A DNA stretch of 64,000 bases from Pyricularia pennisetigena (GCF_004337985.1 NC_043741.1:7767658-7831657); one strand, 5' to 3'; shown: positions 22,564 to 35,600, counted from the stretch's first letter. Program-made: numbers and translations. Notes: a model not told the origin generated them from the letters alone.

Positions 22564-25500
22564 TGTTGCCAGCTGTCGGTGGGATAACCCATCCGTTCAA
22601 GTCGTCTTGAAGTGAGTGATTGGTGAGGAATAAATCACACCAAACGCGATGAGGGGCACAACAAACGCGTTGTACCCAAGACCGTCAGCAAGAAAAAAAA
22701 AATCTGGAGAGCCGAGGATATGGAGCCACTCCAGGTTGTTTATCTAGGCACCGCAGTTCTGGACGTAAGCAGGTCCAGGTAGTTGCTCAGTAATAGCCTC
22801 TCAGTCGTCGAAAATGGCGAGGTCGACAATAAAAAGCCAGATTCTGGGTTGCCAGGAGCTGATACCCCTTTGCGTCATAAAAAAAAAGGGAAAAAAGAAG
22901 ACCAAAGTCTGGATAACTCGATCGATTACTAAAAAAGACTGAAAATCAACAGAAAACAGAGCGAAGTAGTGCAAGCTAAACCTTGCAGGGACGGATCTTG
23001 ACAACAAAACGAGTGACAGTTCTGATCAGCGATCAGAAAGGATCAAGCCGGATAAGTCGGATAAAAAATATAAGAACAGTCGAGACAAACGCCAACCGGT
23101 AACTTTACCAGAACGCGCAATCGAAAATGGAGAAAAAGGAGGTACAGCAAAGCGCTTTATCAGCTTGGATGCAGATCCTTTCCAAGTACTCAGTTTCCAA
23201 TACCGTGTCTCTCACGTTGTGATCCAGATATCTCCTGCATTCCCAGTGGAGAATGGGTGACCAAGATGGCGAGGGCCAGGTCAGAAACCAGGGAAAAGAT
23301 TTGTGGTTCCTCCGTCTTGTCATTATCAATTGGCGGTTGAACTTGCAGCTGAGTTTGCTGACTATGGCCCTGTTTGCCCTCTTCCAAGGCAAAAACTGCC
23401 GTCCCAAGGGCCTTGGACCCACGTCATCTTGTTGTCCGTCTTGGGTTTTTTTTTCTTTGTTTCTTACCTTTGCACTCTGCCATATCTTTTTACCCCTTGA
23501 CCAAGCATTTAGATGCAACGCAGGCGCGCTCCAGAAAGGCTAGGCGTGTGTTGTCCTATGCAGTAGGTTCACAAAAAAAAGAAAAGAGTAAATGGGGTTT
23601 TCATCTTCAGCCCAAACTCGCACCGTGAAACGGACGCGTACTGTATGTACAGCACAAGCCCTAAACACAAGCGTTGGACCAACGATGCAAGGAATCGAAA
23701 CGTATCGGACCGAGTGGGAACAAGGAGACACGAAAAAAAAGAATAAAGTCAATTAGCAAGCTGGCCAAGCAAAGTGAATTATGATGGATGAATTCCTACG
23801 GAGTTCTTTGGGAGCAAGACTGTATAAACAGCACAGTATAGTCCATTACAGTACTCCATCCATCCTTGCGCCTTCGCCTTCATAACCAATCCGTGGGGGT
23901 TGTCTGTCGCCTTACCGAAATTTCGCACGATTGGACCCAATGGTGGGGGCGTTAATTTCGTCATCAGTGGACCGGCCCCTTTTTCCTAGGCGGCTTGGCA
24001 TCGAAAAGCCACAGATTGCCGCGGGCCTGGGCGGCTGTCTGTCCGTCCACCGGCAAATGGCCCTCGCTTGCCCTGCCATCGCTTCCCAAATATTGCCTCT
24101 GTCTGGACCAGGAACCATAATCCGGATGCCCTGGAATTAACTGAGGCGAAGCAGCTGCATGCAATATCGACAAGACCAAAACCCTGACCGAAAACGCAAA
24201 TGTCCAAGGGAACCGGTCAATTGGTTCCTGATTTACCGTTTCCAAACACGAATGCCTATCCAAAGTTTCAACTGACAACAACCAGTCAAATCTTGTTTCC
24301 CTGCCTGTCTATCGGCTAGCCACTGGCCTGTTGGGACGGGGAAGCTCCGATGCGCCGCTAAAACCCCCCGTGCAAGTAGTGCTGCAGAGATGGATATCTT
24401 GGTCAAAGTCAAGAGTCAAGAGTCAAAGTCAAAGGATCGTCTCTGCCCCCTCTCAGGTCGTTCAATTTAGCAACATGCGGTGATTTACTGTAACAAACTA
24501 TAAGCAGGCCAAGCGCCCCAAGCATAACAAAATAGGCCATATCTAATCACGCCGTGTCATGTAATCGCTGCAAACCAGTCAGGAATCGTACGTCGCAAAC
24601 TTCCAAGCCGCCGGCACAGCCGCCAAAAATAAAAGTCACCACCCACAAATAATTCAATCCCCGAGCCGTCGTCTCCGGGGCTCGTCAACAATATCCCTTG
24701 GCCACAAAAAGGGAAAAGCATGGTCAACACCGTGACAATATCTCGTGTCCCGCCATCCCCGAGACCAGTATTTGCATCTTCCCACCCGTGTTAGAGCAAG
24801 CGAGCGGAGCCGGGGCCACACCCGGAAAGAATAATTTACTGGGTAGGTCTCTCGGGTCTGGACCACGGTAATCGCACGCCCCTATAGGCTATTTTTGGTT
24901 TTAGCCCGGGTTGCAGACTCGGATTCCAGAACGTCAATCACCAGTCCTCAGGATATCAAAAGTAAACCAGGGACCATCCTCGGCCGTCTTGCCCACCTTT
25001 TTATTTGTCCTATCAACTTTTCCGACAGGCTTCCCATGGCCCCAGACAGTGAACAAGGTTGAGACGGACAAGACTGACTACCCACCCACCCAGTGCCAAC
25101 ACTGACCAGTGGTCGGTGCGAGGCTCAGCACCAATGCCACTCTCAAAATAAGGGGTTCTTATGCAACTATGCCGACGCCCTTCTCAGAATAATGCACATA
25201 CCGGTACTACTATAATACCTTGGGTACTTCAGTAGATACTTCGACCCTACAAATCACATGCTGTTATCAATCAACGTGTTAACGTTGACCTTACTGGGTA
25301 GATATGGTCAACTATGTGTCAGTGACCCACCGTTCGAAGTTAGCGCCGTTGACAGCTCGGCTCTACAAACCATGACGTCGCTCAGATTTACTATGAGCCC
25401 TGTACGTCTATTAGTCGTTTCCAGTTACGACATGCAGAAACGCGGTCAAGAGGCAATCGAATCAGTCTTTTGTGTGTAATCTTTGTTTTTTTTTTCTCCG

Positions 25501-25716
25501 TTGTGCTTTTCCTATCCACAACGCCTCAGTCGCAGTTTGGCCTAGATTAAGCTTGATCCCGGTCACACACTTGGCCCCTTGTACTTGACCAATGAGGCTG
25601 CGCGCTGCCCTTATCTCAGGTAACGCAGATGCAACCAAGTGCTGATCCAAGCCTAGCCGCCGCTACAATCACCATCAAACCGAGTGCACCCAGCTGCAAC
25701 CACCCCTCGACGAATC
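22564..25716. other. Intergenic, 3.15 kb without a supportable gene
   Basis: This region contains the MscS promoter side and the 3' flank of MKT1. Open frames up to about 137 codons occur on both strands but lack homology-like motifs, codon bias and start context. A short AGTCAA repeat is the only structured element seen. Confidence 0.55.
24402..24434. repeat. AGTCAA/AGAGTCAA short tandem repeat
   Basis: Four to five imperfect copies of AGTCAA lie within 33 bases in non-coding DNA. A similar AAAAGTCAA repeat occurs near 50040. Confidence 0.7.
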
Positions 25717-28550
25717 TTACTTTCTTAACTCCAGATACTTGGTAGCCGTCTCCCATGTTCCTTTGGCAGCAGCGCTGAGCTCCTTGTCAGGGAGCGTCTT
25801 CAGGGCACCAGCAATCGCCTCAAAGAACGCATAGAAGATGCCCATGTCTTCTTCAAAGTCCGTAGAGTGCGGCACGTATTCTGCTGGGAATGTCTCCATG
25901 CGCTGGCGCCGCACCTCAGGCGGTTCACCTACTTGCACCTCGTCCAGCAGTGTTTTGACCGCAATACCAAATGCAATGTCGGGATTTTGTGTGAACGGGA
26001 GGCTATAATGTGCATCAAATCAGTGACCGCCGAATTGCCAACATGTTCTACCCTTCAAGGACTTACCGGTTGCCAATCTCCCATGAATCATCCCTCTCAC
26101 GCTTCGCCTGTGCATACATAAACATCGATGCAACAATCGCCTCGACAAGGTCACGGTCTGCCTCCCTGACCGTGGACGCCAGCGAGCGGAACACAAGCAA
26201 ACTCTTGTTCAAAGGTCCCGTGTATCCAGTTGGGGCGTGGCGCAACTTGAGCAATGTCGCAACGCGGCTCAAAAGTAGTAGACTGCCCTTGTCATCCTCT
26301 GATCCGTTCAACGGCAGACCGTGGGACTCATCCTGGGGCGCCTTGGTGTGAAGTACACCAAACCTGATCATCTCAAAGGCCACCAGCAGCTGCTCGTAGA
26401 GACCCTCAAAGTCGGGATGTTCCTTGGCCACTGGCTCAATGGCCTGGAGTGCATGGGCCAGTGTTTGGCCCCAGGGCGTCAGTTCGTGCGAGTCCGAAAC
26501 GTAGCCGCGCAGGTGAAGGAAGCGCCAGATTGTGACCGATACGATCACGTCTGCAGAGTCAAGCGACGCACCCTTGATCCTATCCTTGGTTGATGTCGCG
26601 CTGACGAGATCTGGGTTCTTGAGCGAAAGGACCTCAAAGGCAATGGATCCAGATTCTGGCTTGGGAAAGAGTGATTTGAGTTTGCTGTCCGTAATGAGCC
26701 AGCTTGCGGTCCTGATTCCGGGAGAAGGCTGCACGTTTCGGTGGTTGACGTTGTAGGTGAATTTATCGTCGAACCACACCTTCATCGCCACGTCGCGGAA
26801 TCCGATGCCACGGTTCAGACGCGGGATCAAGAGGCTGAGAGTCATCTCCTTTACAGGAACCAATGACTTGGTCACAAGGTTCCGGTACTCCTCCGAAACG
26901 TTACCGTCGATTGTTGGTAGCACGGTGATTTTGCTGTGTGTTATCCAGCTGAGCATCCGCGGGCCAATCAGGCCGGTGTTGAGGTAGTGGAATAGTTCTG
27001 CGGGTAGCTGAAGGCCCAAATACTCGTGGTTGTCTTTGGTAAGCTTGTCGTAGTCATACACCGTCACGGCGCCGTCTTCTGCGATATAAATGAAGTGAGC
27101 CACGGCCATCTTTGCCTTGGAGTACTTGTCAAGCCAGTTAGGGTCGTGGGACTTTAAGATGTCGCTGAAAGAGTGGCAAGCCGAGGCAACAGACTTCTCT
27201 GACGCCCGCAACATGTTGATGGCATCGACCACGTTCTGCCTACGGGGCACAGGCAAAACGCTGCCGTCCTGCAATGGGGGAAAGGGAGGCAAGAACGAGG
27301 TTCCAACCATCAATAGAGCGTCTGCAAAAGTGTTGTCGCCAATGCCGAGCTGCTTGATGATGTTTCGCTTAGAGATGGCTGTTGCTGTCTTGTTGGTCCA
27401 GTCTATCGAACGAATGATCATGTCTTTGATGGGGTAAAGCAAAAGTTCTTGCGGACCCATGATACCGGCGCATTGGTCTGAATCGATCATGTCCAAATAT
27501 GCAATCTATCTCGGGTTAGACTTGAGTCCCCGTGCTCATGGATACCGGCTAGGAGGCTGAGACATACCTGGGCAGCTGCATTATAGGGCGCAACCAGGAA
27601 GTGCAGGTCCAAATCCTTCAGTATTTTCTGGAGCATCCTGTACAGGTTCTGAATTATGAAGGCGCCATTGTGGTTGCCAAACGAGTTGACCGCCTCCTGC
27701 GCCTGTCCATTAACGTACAGCTCCCAGGCCTGCGTTGACTTCTCGATGGACTTGCGACCCCGGCTTGTTATGACCTCATCTTGTCCCATCATGGACTGGC
27801 CGTCGAAGATGAAGAACGGTGTAACATTGTGAGCCTTCCAGTTCGCCAGGTCTTCCCGGATGTGGTTGTCAAGCCCATTCATACCGCCCAAAGCCGTCAG
27901 GAGAGGTTCTCGCGTGGGCGGGGTGTGCAGCAAGTACTGAAGGTAGTACGTGGCGTCGATGGCGATGGAGCAGTCCTCGAGCTCAGCGACATTGTGAACC
28001 CTGGCGCAAAGTCAACATCGAGAAGAGGAACCCGACACCAGAAAGGGCAGGGGAACTCACGTCGCTTGGCCGTTGATGTACTCATCCTCAACGAGGGATG
28101 CTGACGTAAAAGTTAGCCGCTGTTGCGAAACCAAGTTGCAGTGCCAGCCAGCACTGGCTAGGCCTTCTGAAAGACCCTGGCTGATGTAGGTATGGGCCTT
28201 CAAGACACCCATGTTGAAGACCCCTTTATGCGCGATCACGAAATGAGAGGAAACGAGACTGCGGCGAAGAGCTACCCAAGGAGTACCAGTTGCTCCATAT
28301 AGCTGGGCTCAATGCGTGAGCGGGTGGAGAGGGAATCGGAGCTGGGCCATGATGCGCGCAGGTTCAGAGAGGCAGAGGCGCCTGTTTGTCGCGGGTGCCT
28401 TGGCCATCAGATAGTTTGCGCGTGGCATCTTCGAGGGGTCTGAGGAAGGAGTGTGCAGGCATCGGCTTGGGTGTGACTGGGCGCAGAGCCAGATGCAATA
28501 ACATTACTGTTTTGCAAAGGGAGAAGGTGGAAGGGACACTCACAAGGCAT
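25717..28550 (-). CDS. MKT1: Post-transcriptional regulator MKT1 (XPG-like nuclease fold)
   Basis: I assemble five minus-strand exons: 28550-28544, 28100-28061, 28000-27568, 27505-26067 and 26002-25717. They total 734 residues with every frame closing. The protein has an XPG-N-like region (LEDCSIAIDATYYLQYLL, then FFIFDGQ) and an XPG-I-like region (FLVAPYNAAAQIAYLDMIDSDQCAGIMG). Long Mkt1-type middle and C-terminal domains follow, ending in TKYLELRK. Mkt1 acts in the cytoplasm with Pbp1 on mRNA 3' ends and translation. The start is the least certain part. The first exon is only 7 nt (ATGCCTT) with a perfect GTGAGT donor, and its 443-nt intron ends in a GGCTAAC branch and a CAG acceptor. An alternative in-frame ATG at 28212 would skip this splice and add a different N-terminus beginning MGVLKAH. 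I prefer the short start because it gives MPSSLVEDEYINGQAT, resembling how I recall homologues beginning. Confidence 0.88.
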
Positions 28551-29431
28551 GGTGACGTTGGTTTCGCCTAGCTTCCTTCACCCTCCACCAAGTTTCCCAG
28601 CTATGGCTCGTGGCACCGTTACCGACCGAAACCAAAAGAAAAAGAAAGAGGCGGATCTCAAGGCGGGGAGTACGAATCGGCCGTTGAAGAGAATGCGGGC
28701 AATTTCAGCTAGTTGTACTGCTGGAAGTCGATGGGCGGCAGGGACAGGGACGTCAGGGCGGCGGAGTCTGGGTCTTGAAAGTTGGGGCCAAGAAGTACAG
28801 ACAGGCGAGGGGAGGAAGGAGCGACTGGGAGCTTGTCATGAATGCAAACAAAGGTAACCGACTACAAGGAAAGAGTGAATGAAAATCAAAATCAGACGTG
28901 GTCGCAGTCCTCGGTTCTCGTGCACGTTCGTTACGGAATCAAAAGGGCGGGCAGTCGGCGAGCTCTGTTGAGAAAACCTGCCCTACAAAGTAGGTCGCGA
29001 TGTGATATGGATCGAAGGGATGTGGCCTGTCTTGTGGTCTTTACAACAGACTGGGTCCATTTCGAGATCAACCTCGAGCTTCAACACGCACTAAGGCCTG
29101 GCAGTTGCGGCAAACGCCCGCCCGCCCCACAAATTGTCGAAAATATGCTGCTTGTGTGGTTCGGGGCAAGGGTCCAGTGAGGCTGAAGCTTTTGCGAAAA
29201 AGGAACCATGTGGCTGATTGTTATCGGCAAGATAACGCTTGACCACCCTTTTTTCATAGTTATTCTGCCGGCGCAACCCCTCCGCTTCTTCAGCGCGCAA
29301 CCACGGTCACATATTACGACAGCATCTCTTATTGTACTTGTCTTGACTCCGGCTTACCGAAAGCGAACAACCTCGACTGGTTAGATCTTTGTTCAAGGTA
29401 TCCAACTGTTTAGCCAGGTCAATCTGACAAA
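28551..29431. other. Intergenic, divergent promoter of MKT1 and FCF1
   Basis: The 880 bases separate two divergent housekeeping genes. Short open frames are present without support. No RNA gene was seen. Confidence 0.55.
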
Positions 29432-30122
29432 ATGGGTGTCGCGAAAAAGACAAGAAAGTTTGGCGCAGTAAGTCTCGCAGAACACCAACATCTCGACAAC
29501 TTTGCCCTCTATCTCCGTCCTCTAACATTGTTTCCAACCCGAATTCTAGGTAAAACGAATGATTGGCAAGCGCGATGAGCGCCTAAAAAAGCCCAAAGTC
29601 CCCGAGGGCGGCAGCGGCAAAGCCAAGGCCGGCCCAAGCACCACATCCGCACCTGGCGCCGGCGAGCCCGTCCGGCAAGTAACAGCCGCGCCCAAGGGTC
29701 TCTTCTTCAGCCATAACGAGAACATCGTGCCGCCATACAATGTGCTCGTGGACACATCCTTCATCACTCACACCGTCGGCGCCAAGATAGAGCTGCTCGA
29801 GGGCCTCATGGACTCGATGTACGCCACCTGCCGCCCCATCATCACCGATTGTGTCATGGCTGAGCTCGAGAAGCTGGGGCCAAAGTACCGCATAGCGCTC
29901 AGGATTGCCCGCGACGAGAGGTGGGAGAGGCTCAAGTGTGATCACAAGGTTTACGCCGACGACTGCCTGGTCGACAGGGCCGTCAAGAACCGCATCTACA
30001 TAGTGGCCACCAACGATAGGGATCTCAAGAGGAGGATACGCAAGATTCCAGGTGTGCCTATAGTCACTTGCGGCAGGAAGAAATACTTGGTCGAGGGCCT
30101 GCCTGGTGCACCGACGAAATGA
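29432..30122 (+). CDS. FCF1: rRNA-processing protein Fcf1 (Utp24), PIN-domain endonuclease
   Basis: Exons 29432-29467 and 29550-30122 give 202 residues; the 12-codon first exon encodes MGVAKKTRKFGA. The PIN domain spans about residues 70-190. Motifs are NVLVDTSFITHTVGAK, TDCVMAELEKLGPKYRIALR, YADDCLVDRAV and VATNDRDLKRRIRKIPGVPI. The acidic residues expected of an active PIN nuclease are present (Asp of VDTSF, Glu of MAELE, Asp of DDCLVD, Asp of TNDRDL). Fcf1 is the nucleolar small-subunit-processome nuclease that cleaves early pre-18S sites. Compared with the usual VDTNF, this protein has VDTSF. Confidence 0.95.
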
Positions 30123-31004
30123 GCAAGATCGGTGGTCGACAAGTCTTGAAGTGGTCGTGGAAGCAGAGGGGGCAAACCGTCGCGCCCGATATGTGGGATA
30201 TTTTGTGGGTTCCAGGCAGATCTACTGTGCCGTGCCTTGCGATCGAGCGTTATGGGTGTATAATGCTTGACCTTGCACTGCTTTATCATGGCAGTGGAAA
30301 CAAAAACAGGTTGCGGACTTGGAGTAAAAGATTTGGGGTACGTAAGCACACAATGGCGACGATGTCCTGCTTGTCGCAGTCTAGCCAGGATGGCATGAAG
30401 CTACAGTTAAAAGCTGTGTGGCTGAGCAGGGCCCGGAAAACTGGATAGGCTTCCTATTCTCGGTCCGTCGCGCCCCTGTACGATAACCCAAGATACCCAT
30501 CTATAATTCTGATGACCTTATGCTATTTATTCCAACAAGTGGTTAATCTAATGCGTGTATTTGGGCAGCACAATATATACAAGACCAATACTCAAATGAT
30601 AACCCCAATGTCATGATATATGCTACGTCTCTGACTTGGTTATGCTCTTGTTTCATGGTTCGTTTCCCCATCCTCATCGACTGCCCCCAACACCAAAAAA
30701 AAAAAAAAATATTGTCGCAAACGTATTTACAATCCTCAAAACATGTTTGTACCTGCTGGGAGTTTTTGAATCCGCGTGCGTACACAACCCTTCCCTTTGT
30801 TGTGTTTGTTTAACCATGACCGTTGTCTGCCGTGCTGGTTTCCGCTTTTTGCTTTCTTTTCGTCATTTGCCATAAAAAATAATCCATGCTATTGTGCAAC
30901 AGGACAGAGCAGGAAAAAAAAATAAGAAATAAAGAACATCCCATGCCATGGCTCCCATCAAAAAGAAACATATGCTCGTCCATCCTCTCTTTTTTTTTCC
31001 CCTT
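30123..31004. other. Intergenic between convergent genes
   Basis: This is 3' flanking DNA of FCF1 and the NmrA-type gene, with a short A-run near 30696-30708. I see no gene in it. Confidence 0.55.
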
Positions 31005-32618
31005 TCATGCCAACCACTTCTCCTCGAGCCTCTTAGGCCCACGCATCACCAAACCCTCGTCGTCATCGTCGTATTCTTCATCCTCGTTCTCGCTCGCGCC
31101 GTCCTCCTCCTCTTCTGGCGGCTGCGTCACCTCCCTGCCGGCGCCGTCGTCGTACCTGTGGTTTTGGTGGTGGTGGTGGTGGTGGTTGTTGTTGTGGTTT
31201 CCCCCCTTGTCGCCCACCATCATCCACCTCAGACCGTTGGCCTGCTCCTCGATGATGAACTCCTCTCGCGCGTACTCTTCCAGCGTCCGGGGTCCTCCCC
31301 ACAGCTCCAGCGCCACGTCCGGGCACTGGGCCTCGAGCTCCCAGTCGCCAAAGTAAGGGGGCTGCCGCGACGCGTCGTCCCCGCCGACCGAGTACAGCCT
31401 CTGCACCATGTCGAGCTGCGTCCGGTAGCCCTCGGGTATCTTGACCTTGACCTCTATCGGGCCGCGGACGTAGCGGACGGGCCGGCCGACCCCCGACGAG
31501 AACTTGCGGCACGCCTCGAGCGGCGTGAGCATCTCAAAAGCGATTGGAACCCTCCTGCCTCCGCCCCACCGTTTGGGCCCCTCCTTGAAGATGCTTAGGA
31601 TCGCAGTGCCAAAGTCGTGCTCGCAGTCGACCCAGGGGAGCTTGGCGTCCGGGTGGAACGGCGCCTGCCACAGGAAAGAGCCGTCTTCCTGCAGCTCCAT
31701 GCAGAAGAGCGGGTAGGGAAGCGAGGTAAAGTTGTTGTTGTAGATGCCCGCGTAGACAAAAGTGGACTGGAGGCCCGGGAGCGACCGCACGTACTCTTCA
31801 ACCTGGTGCTTGGACCTGTAGAGCGGCAGGCTGGGCCAGCTCGGGTCGTAGGCCGCGTGGTCCGGCATGGACGAGTAGATGAAGTGGGAGATTCCGGCAG
31901 CGAGGGCCTCGTCGGCCAGCGCCTTGCCGATGGCGACCTCGTCGCCGTAAAAGGTGGTGTTGATAAAGGCCAGCTGGCAGCCGCTGAATAGTTCCCTGAT
32001 CAGCTCCTCGTTGACGCCGATGCCGGACAGCGGGCCCTCTGCCGAAACGTCGGCGCGAGAGGCTGAGGGCTGGCGCGTGTACAGCTCGCCCACGAGGACC
32101 GTGACATTTGGATTCGAACAGACCTCGGTGGCGATGACGCCCTCCGTGTTCCGCAGCTGGGCGCGCACCTTGAAGCCGACGGCAGTGCAGTACCGGATGA
32201 GCGACGCGGTTTGGCGGCCGCTCGCGTTGATGACGGCGATGGTCTGGTCCGGGGTCGCCATCTGTCTCTTTGCCGGGCGGCTGAAGGTCAGAGAATTGTT
32301 TCGGGACTGGCTCAGGGGGCTGCCTTCTGAAGAATACGACGAGAGCTTGTGTTTGTGCCGCCGCAGCTGCTGCTCTACTTCTTGGTCGCAGTGGTGGTGA
32401 TGAGGATAGTACTGATGTTGGTGGACGTTGAAGTGATTGTTGTTGTTGTGGTGGTGGTGATTGTAATGGTTTTTGTTATTTATCGCAATGGCGACGCCTC
32501 CTTTGGAATTTGGCGATGCCGTCGACGATGCTGATACGCCAATGGGCCTTGGCTTGGTTGTAACTGGTATCGGGACCGCTGGCCTGATGGCGAGGTCAAC
32601 CTGAATTTCGCCCACCAT
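31005..32618 (-). CDS. nmrA: NmrA-type nitrogen metabolite repression regulator
   Basis: This is an intronless frame. The first in-frame ATG is at 32618, giving 537 residues; upstream codons are open but lack an ATG. A second good start at 32261 begins MATPDQTIAVINASGRQ, where I expect NmrA proteins to start. The Rossmann core includes INASGRQTASLIRYC, FINTTFYGDE, FIYSSMPDHAAYDP and FVYAGIYNNNFTSLPYPLF, all strongly NmrA-like. Lys replaces the Tyr of the usual short-chain-dehydrogenase active-site motif, so the protein is a sensor and not an enzyme. NmrA binds the GATA factor AreA and the NAD cofactor and represses nitrogen-catabolic genes. Unusual parts are a His/Asn-rich N-terminal extension, a second His/Asn run near residue 475 and an acidic C-terminal tail. 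Confidence 0.87.
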   Translation of the reverse strand: MVGEIQVDLAIRPAVPIPVTTKPRPIGVSASSTASPNSKGGVAIAINNKNHYNHHHHNNNNHFNVHQHQYYPHHHHCDQEVEQQLRRHKHKLSSYSSEGSPLSQSRNNSLTFSRPAKRQMATPDQTIAVINASGRQTASLIRYCTAVGFKVRAQLRNTEGVIATEVCSNPNVTVLVGELYTRQPSASRADVSAEGPLSGIGVNEELIRELFSGCQLAFINTTFYGDEVAIGKALADEALAAGISHFIYSSMPDHAAYDPSWPSLPLYRSKHQVEEYVRSLPGLQSTFVYAGIYNNNFTSLPYPLFCMELQEDGSFLWQAPFHPDAKLPWVDCEHDFGTAILSIFKEGPKRWGGGRRVPIAFEMLTPLEACRKFSSGVGRPVRYVRGPIEVKVKIPEGYRTQLDMVQRLYSVGGDDASRQPPYFGDWELEAQCPDVALELWGGPRTLEEYAREEFIIEEQANGLRWMMVGDKGGNHNNNHHHHHHQNHRYDDGAGREVTQPPEEEEDGASENEDEEYDDDDEGLVMRGPKRLEEKWLA

Positions 32619-35600
32619 GTGGACTATCTTGGTGGATGCCGAATTGGGAAAATCCAATTTTTCGATCCTTTGGGCTCAGGGATGGGATGCCCAGGCCGTT
32701 TTGGTAACCGGCTCCCTTTTAACCGTTGTGTCCCTCCAAAAACCCCAATCCCCCCAGGCCTTCTCTTTTTTTCACCCTTCCCCAAATTCTGCTCCGGTGA
32801 CGGCTCCTCCCTCCAGCCTCTGAGCAGCCGGCTCACAAAAGCGCCTTTGGCCCTATCAAAACTGCACGGACTAACACGGCCCTGGTCCAAGTGATTGGTG
32901 GCACAGGCAACCAGCCACACAGAATCCTCAAGGTCGAGATGCCGTGTTTCGTCCCTGTTCGTGAGTATGTCGTGGGTAGTTTGTGTACCCCTTAGTGTTC
33001 TGTATCGAGATGGTTTGCTCTCCAATTAAATGGAAGGTCCTCCGAATTTAGGAGAGTTCCGATCCGAACAGCCAAGAAAGGAGAATGATCGACCAGACAA
33101 GATATGATATCTGTCTCTCTCTCTCTCTCGCTCAGTGCTGAATGCTTGCTTGACTATGCCTTTCACGTGTTTCTAGAGACAAGACAATAGCAACCGAGCA
33201 AGTGACATATGTTGGATGTGAACAAGTTGTTGTAACAACCGGAATGAGAGAATTGGGATAGAATATGGCGAGCTCAAGTCCAAAGAAATCTGGTTGGTCG
33301 GGGTGTGAAAGGGAGATACCCGTAGATAGGTTGAGATAAGTTGTGGCGGCGCGTGTAATTGGAGTAGCGCAGGGTAGCCAAGGAGCCCTGCTTTTTGGTG
33401 GTGGTACTTTGCTAGTGTCAATGCGAATTTGCTGGTCTGGGTCCGTTTGGGCAGGTAGGCAGGCAGGTAGGCACTGATCAATCTCAAATCCCGAATCTTG
33501 AAATTGGTTCCACCCCTTGGCAACGAAAAANAAAAAAAAAAAAAATTCAAATACTGCAAAAATGAAAACAATAAAACAATAAACAAATAAAATAAAAACC
33601 TTGGTCAGCAAGCCTTCACCGGTGGCGCCTGCGAACCTTAACGGGTCACGATAACCCGGCGCCGTCAGCTTCTTTATCAGCGGTGATGGTGAGTGGAGCT
33701 TGCTGGGCACGGTTTGAGATTGCGGGGCATCAGGGCGTCGGGTGACGAGCAAAAAAGTACAGCAAGCTCTGCGCCTAGACTGGAATCTGTATCAAGGAGG
33801 GGCCGTCCTCGTGGAGATGGAATTGAGAAGGTGGAAAAATTTACGTGGTTGTGGGAATGGGGTCCAATTGTGTGTCTGCGAGGCAGTGTGCGTTGTACGA
33901 ACACCATGGCAACAAACGGTTGGTGTGCGTGTGTAAGTAAGTAATGCCAAAAAGTCAAGTCAAGTCAGGGTAAGATGGTCGGGTAGAAACATGACGGCGG
34001 AATAAGGGACCATGACCCTTTGATGACCAGGCCTGTGCTGGAGGGTGGTACAAACACCCCATGGACGATCAATCAGTAAAGATAGCGCCGCCGGGTGTGT
34101 AGTGTGTAAGCCACCTGGTTTACTAGCAGGTGCCTACCGTACAACTAGGTAACTACTTTCACTGCCTGTGGCACACAGTGACGAAAATTCCGGCTGCATT
34201 CGAAGCCGATGCCACCCATGACGAGCCAAAAGATAAGGTAAATAGGCCGGACCTTGGTACGAGTCCGGCGAGGTCATGCACGCTACGCTACACACGATGC
34301 CAAGGGGCTGATTCTGAAGAGGGAATAACCCAGATGGCCGGCAGCTGAGGATGGAAGCAACTGGGAATAAGATGGAGACTTTGGGGAACCTAAGTGGGAT
34401 TTTTTTTTTCTCTTCCTTTTTTTTTTCTTGTAGCATTATACTGTACTACGCACGACTAAGTTGATTTGATCCACGGAGCCACATAGAAAAAATAGAATAT
34501 ACATACGTACATACCTCCAGTATACTACGTCAAGAACCCAGACAAAGCTCAGCTCCTGATAGATACGCAGAAAATAGCCAAGAGGATCAACTACGGGAAA
34601 CCCAGATTTGACAATCGGATCACCTTGACCAACGCCGCGTGACCCTGTGCTCCTTTTTTCGGTTGCTTGGATTTTTATTTCCAAAGAAAGCCGCTATCGG
34701 GACCAATGAGACGAGGGGCGCTGGTTAAGTTTGGGGCTTTCGAATGGCAAATGGCTAATCATAATTGATTGCAGTAGCAAACAGTATTGTACGTTACTGC
34801 TGCTACCTTGGTTGGTTGCAAAGCCACAGAGTGCGGTTGCTTGGGCTAACCCAAAACGCGGGGAAGAGACCGTCAATATCACAGCCAGAATGTGATTGGC
34901 TCTCGGATAAGATCCCGTCGATACGTGAAAAGACGGTCCTGGTTTTTGATCCTGTGACACTTTTATTTTGGGACAGGAAGCAAAGCAAATAGCCAGAGGA
35001 ATAAGGTAAATTTCATTAGCAAGAGTTCACAGTTACGGTAACACGACATGATTGCAACCCTGTGATGGAGACCCTCGACTACCATAGTATTTTTTTTCTC
35101 TCTCTGAGACTCAGCCTTTGACCTGCTTTTTTTTAAACCAGTCTCCAGCCAAGTCTCCACAACCCAATAGCCGAGATCGGCCGATAGGTTAGGTAATAAA
35201 GGCGGAGAAAACTCTACGGTCGTCTCCAAAATGGATCTGATCTGTCAGAAAACAATCCATCTTTTCCGGGGTGCCTTGGCTAACCGAATGGGTGGAGGCT
35301 GAGGAGAACAAGATAGAAGATGTACGATGCAAGATGTGTGGTGTTGAGGTGCGCTGAACAAAACGAGACGTCGCATTCGACGCCCTGTTGACGATCACCA
35401 AGATGTGGCTAGCGCACAAGGCACTTCAAGGGTTAGCCAAGCTTTCTATGATTTCCAGTTCATTGCCAAGCGATTGTCAACAGGCCACTTTTACTCTGTG
35501 GCTGCTGCTGCCAGAAAAAGAAATTCAAAGCAGCGACGTAGTAGACAGGTACATCGCATCAGGTACACTTTTTTTTTTTCTTGTAGCTAAGCAAGGCAAG

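Noticed and set aside
23105..23518. 137-codon minus-strand frame in the MscS-MKT1 spacer
   Set aside because: It has low-quality composition, no domain and a competing plus-strand frame of similar length.
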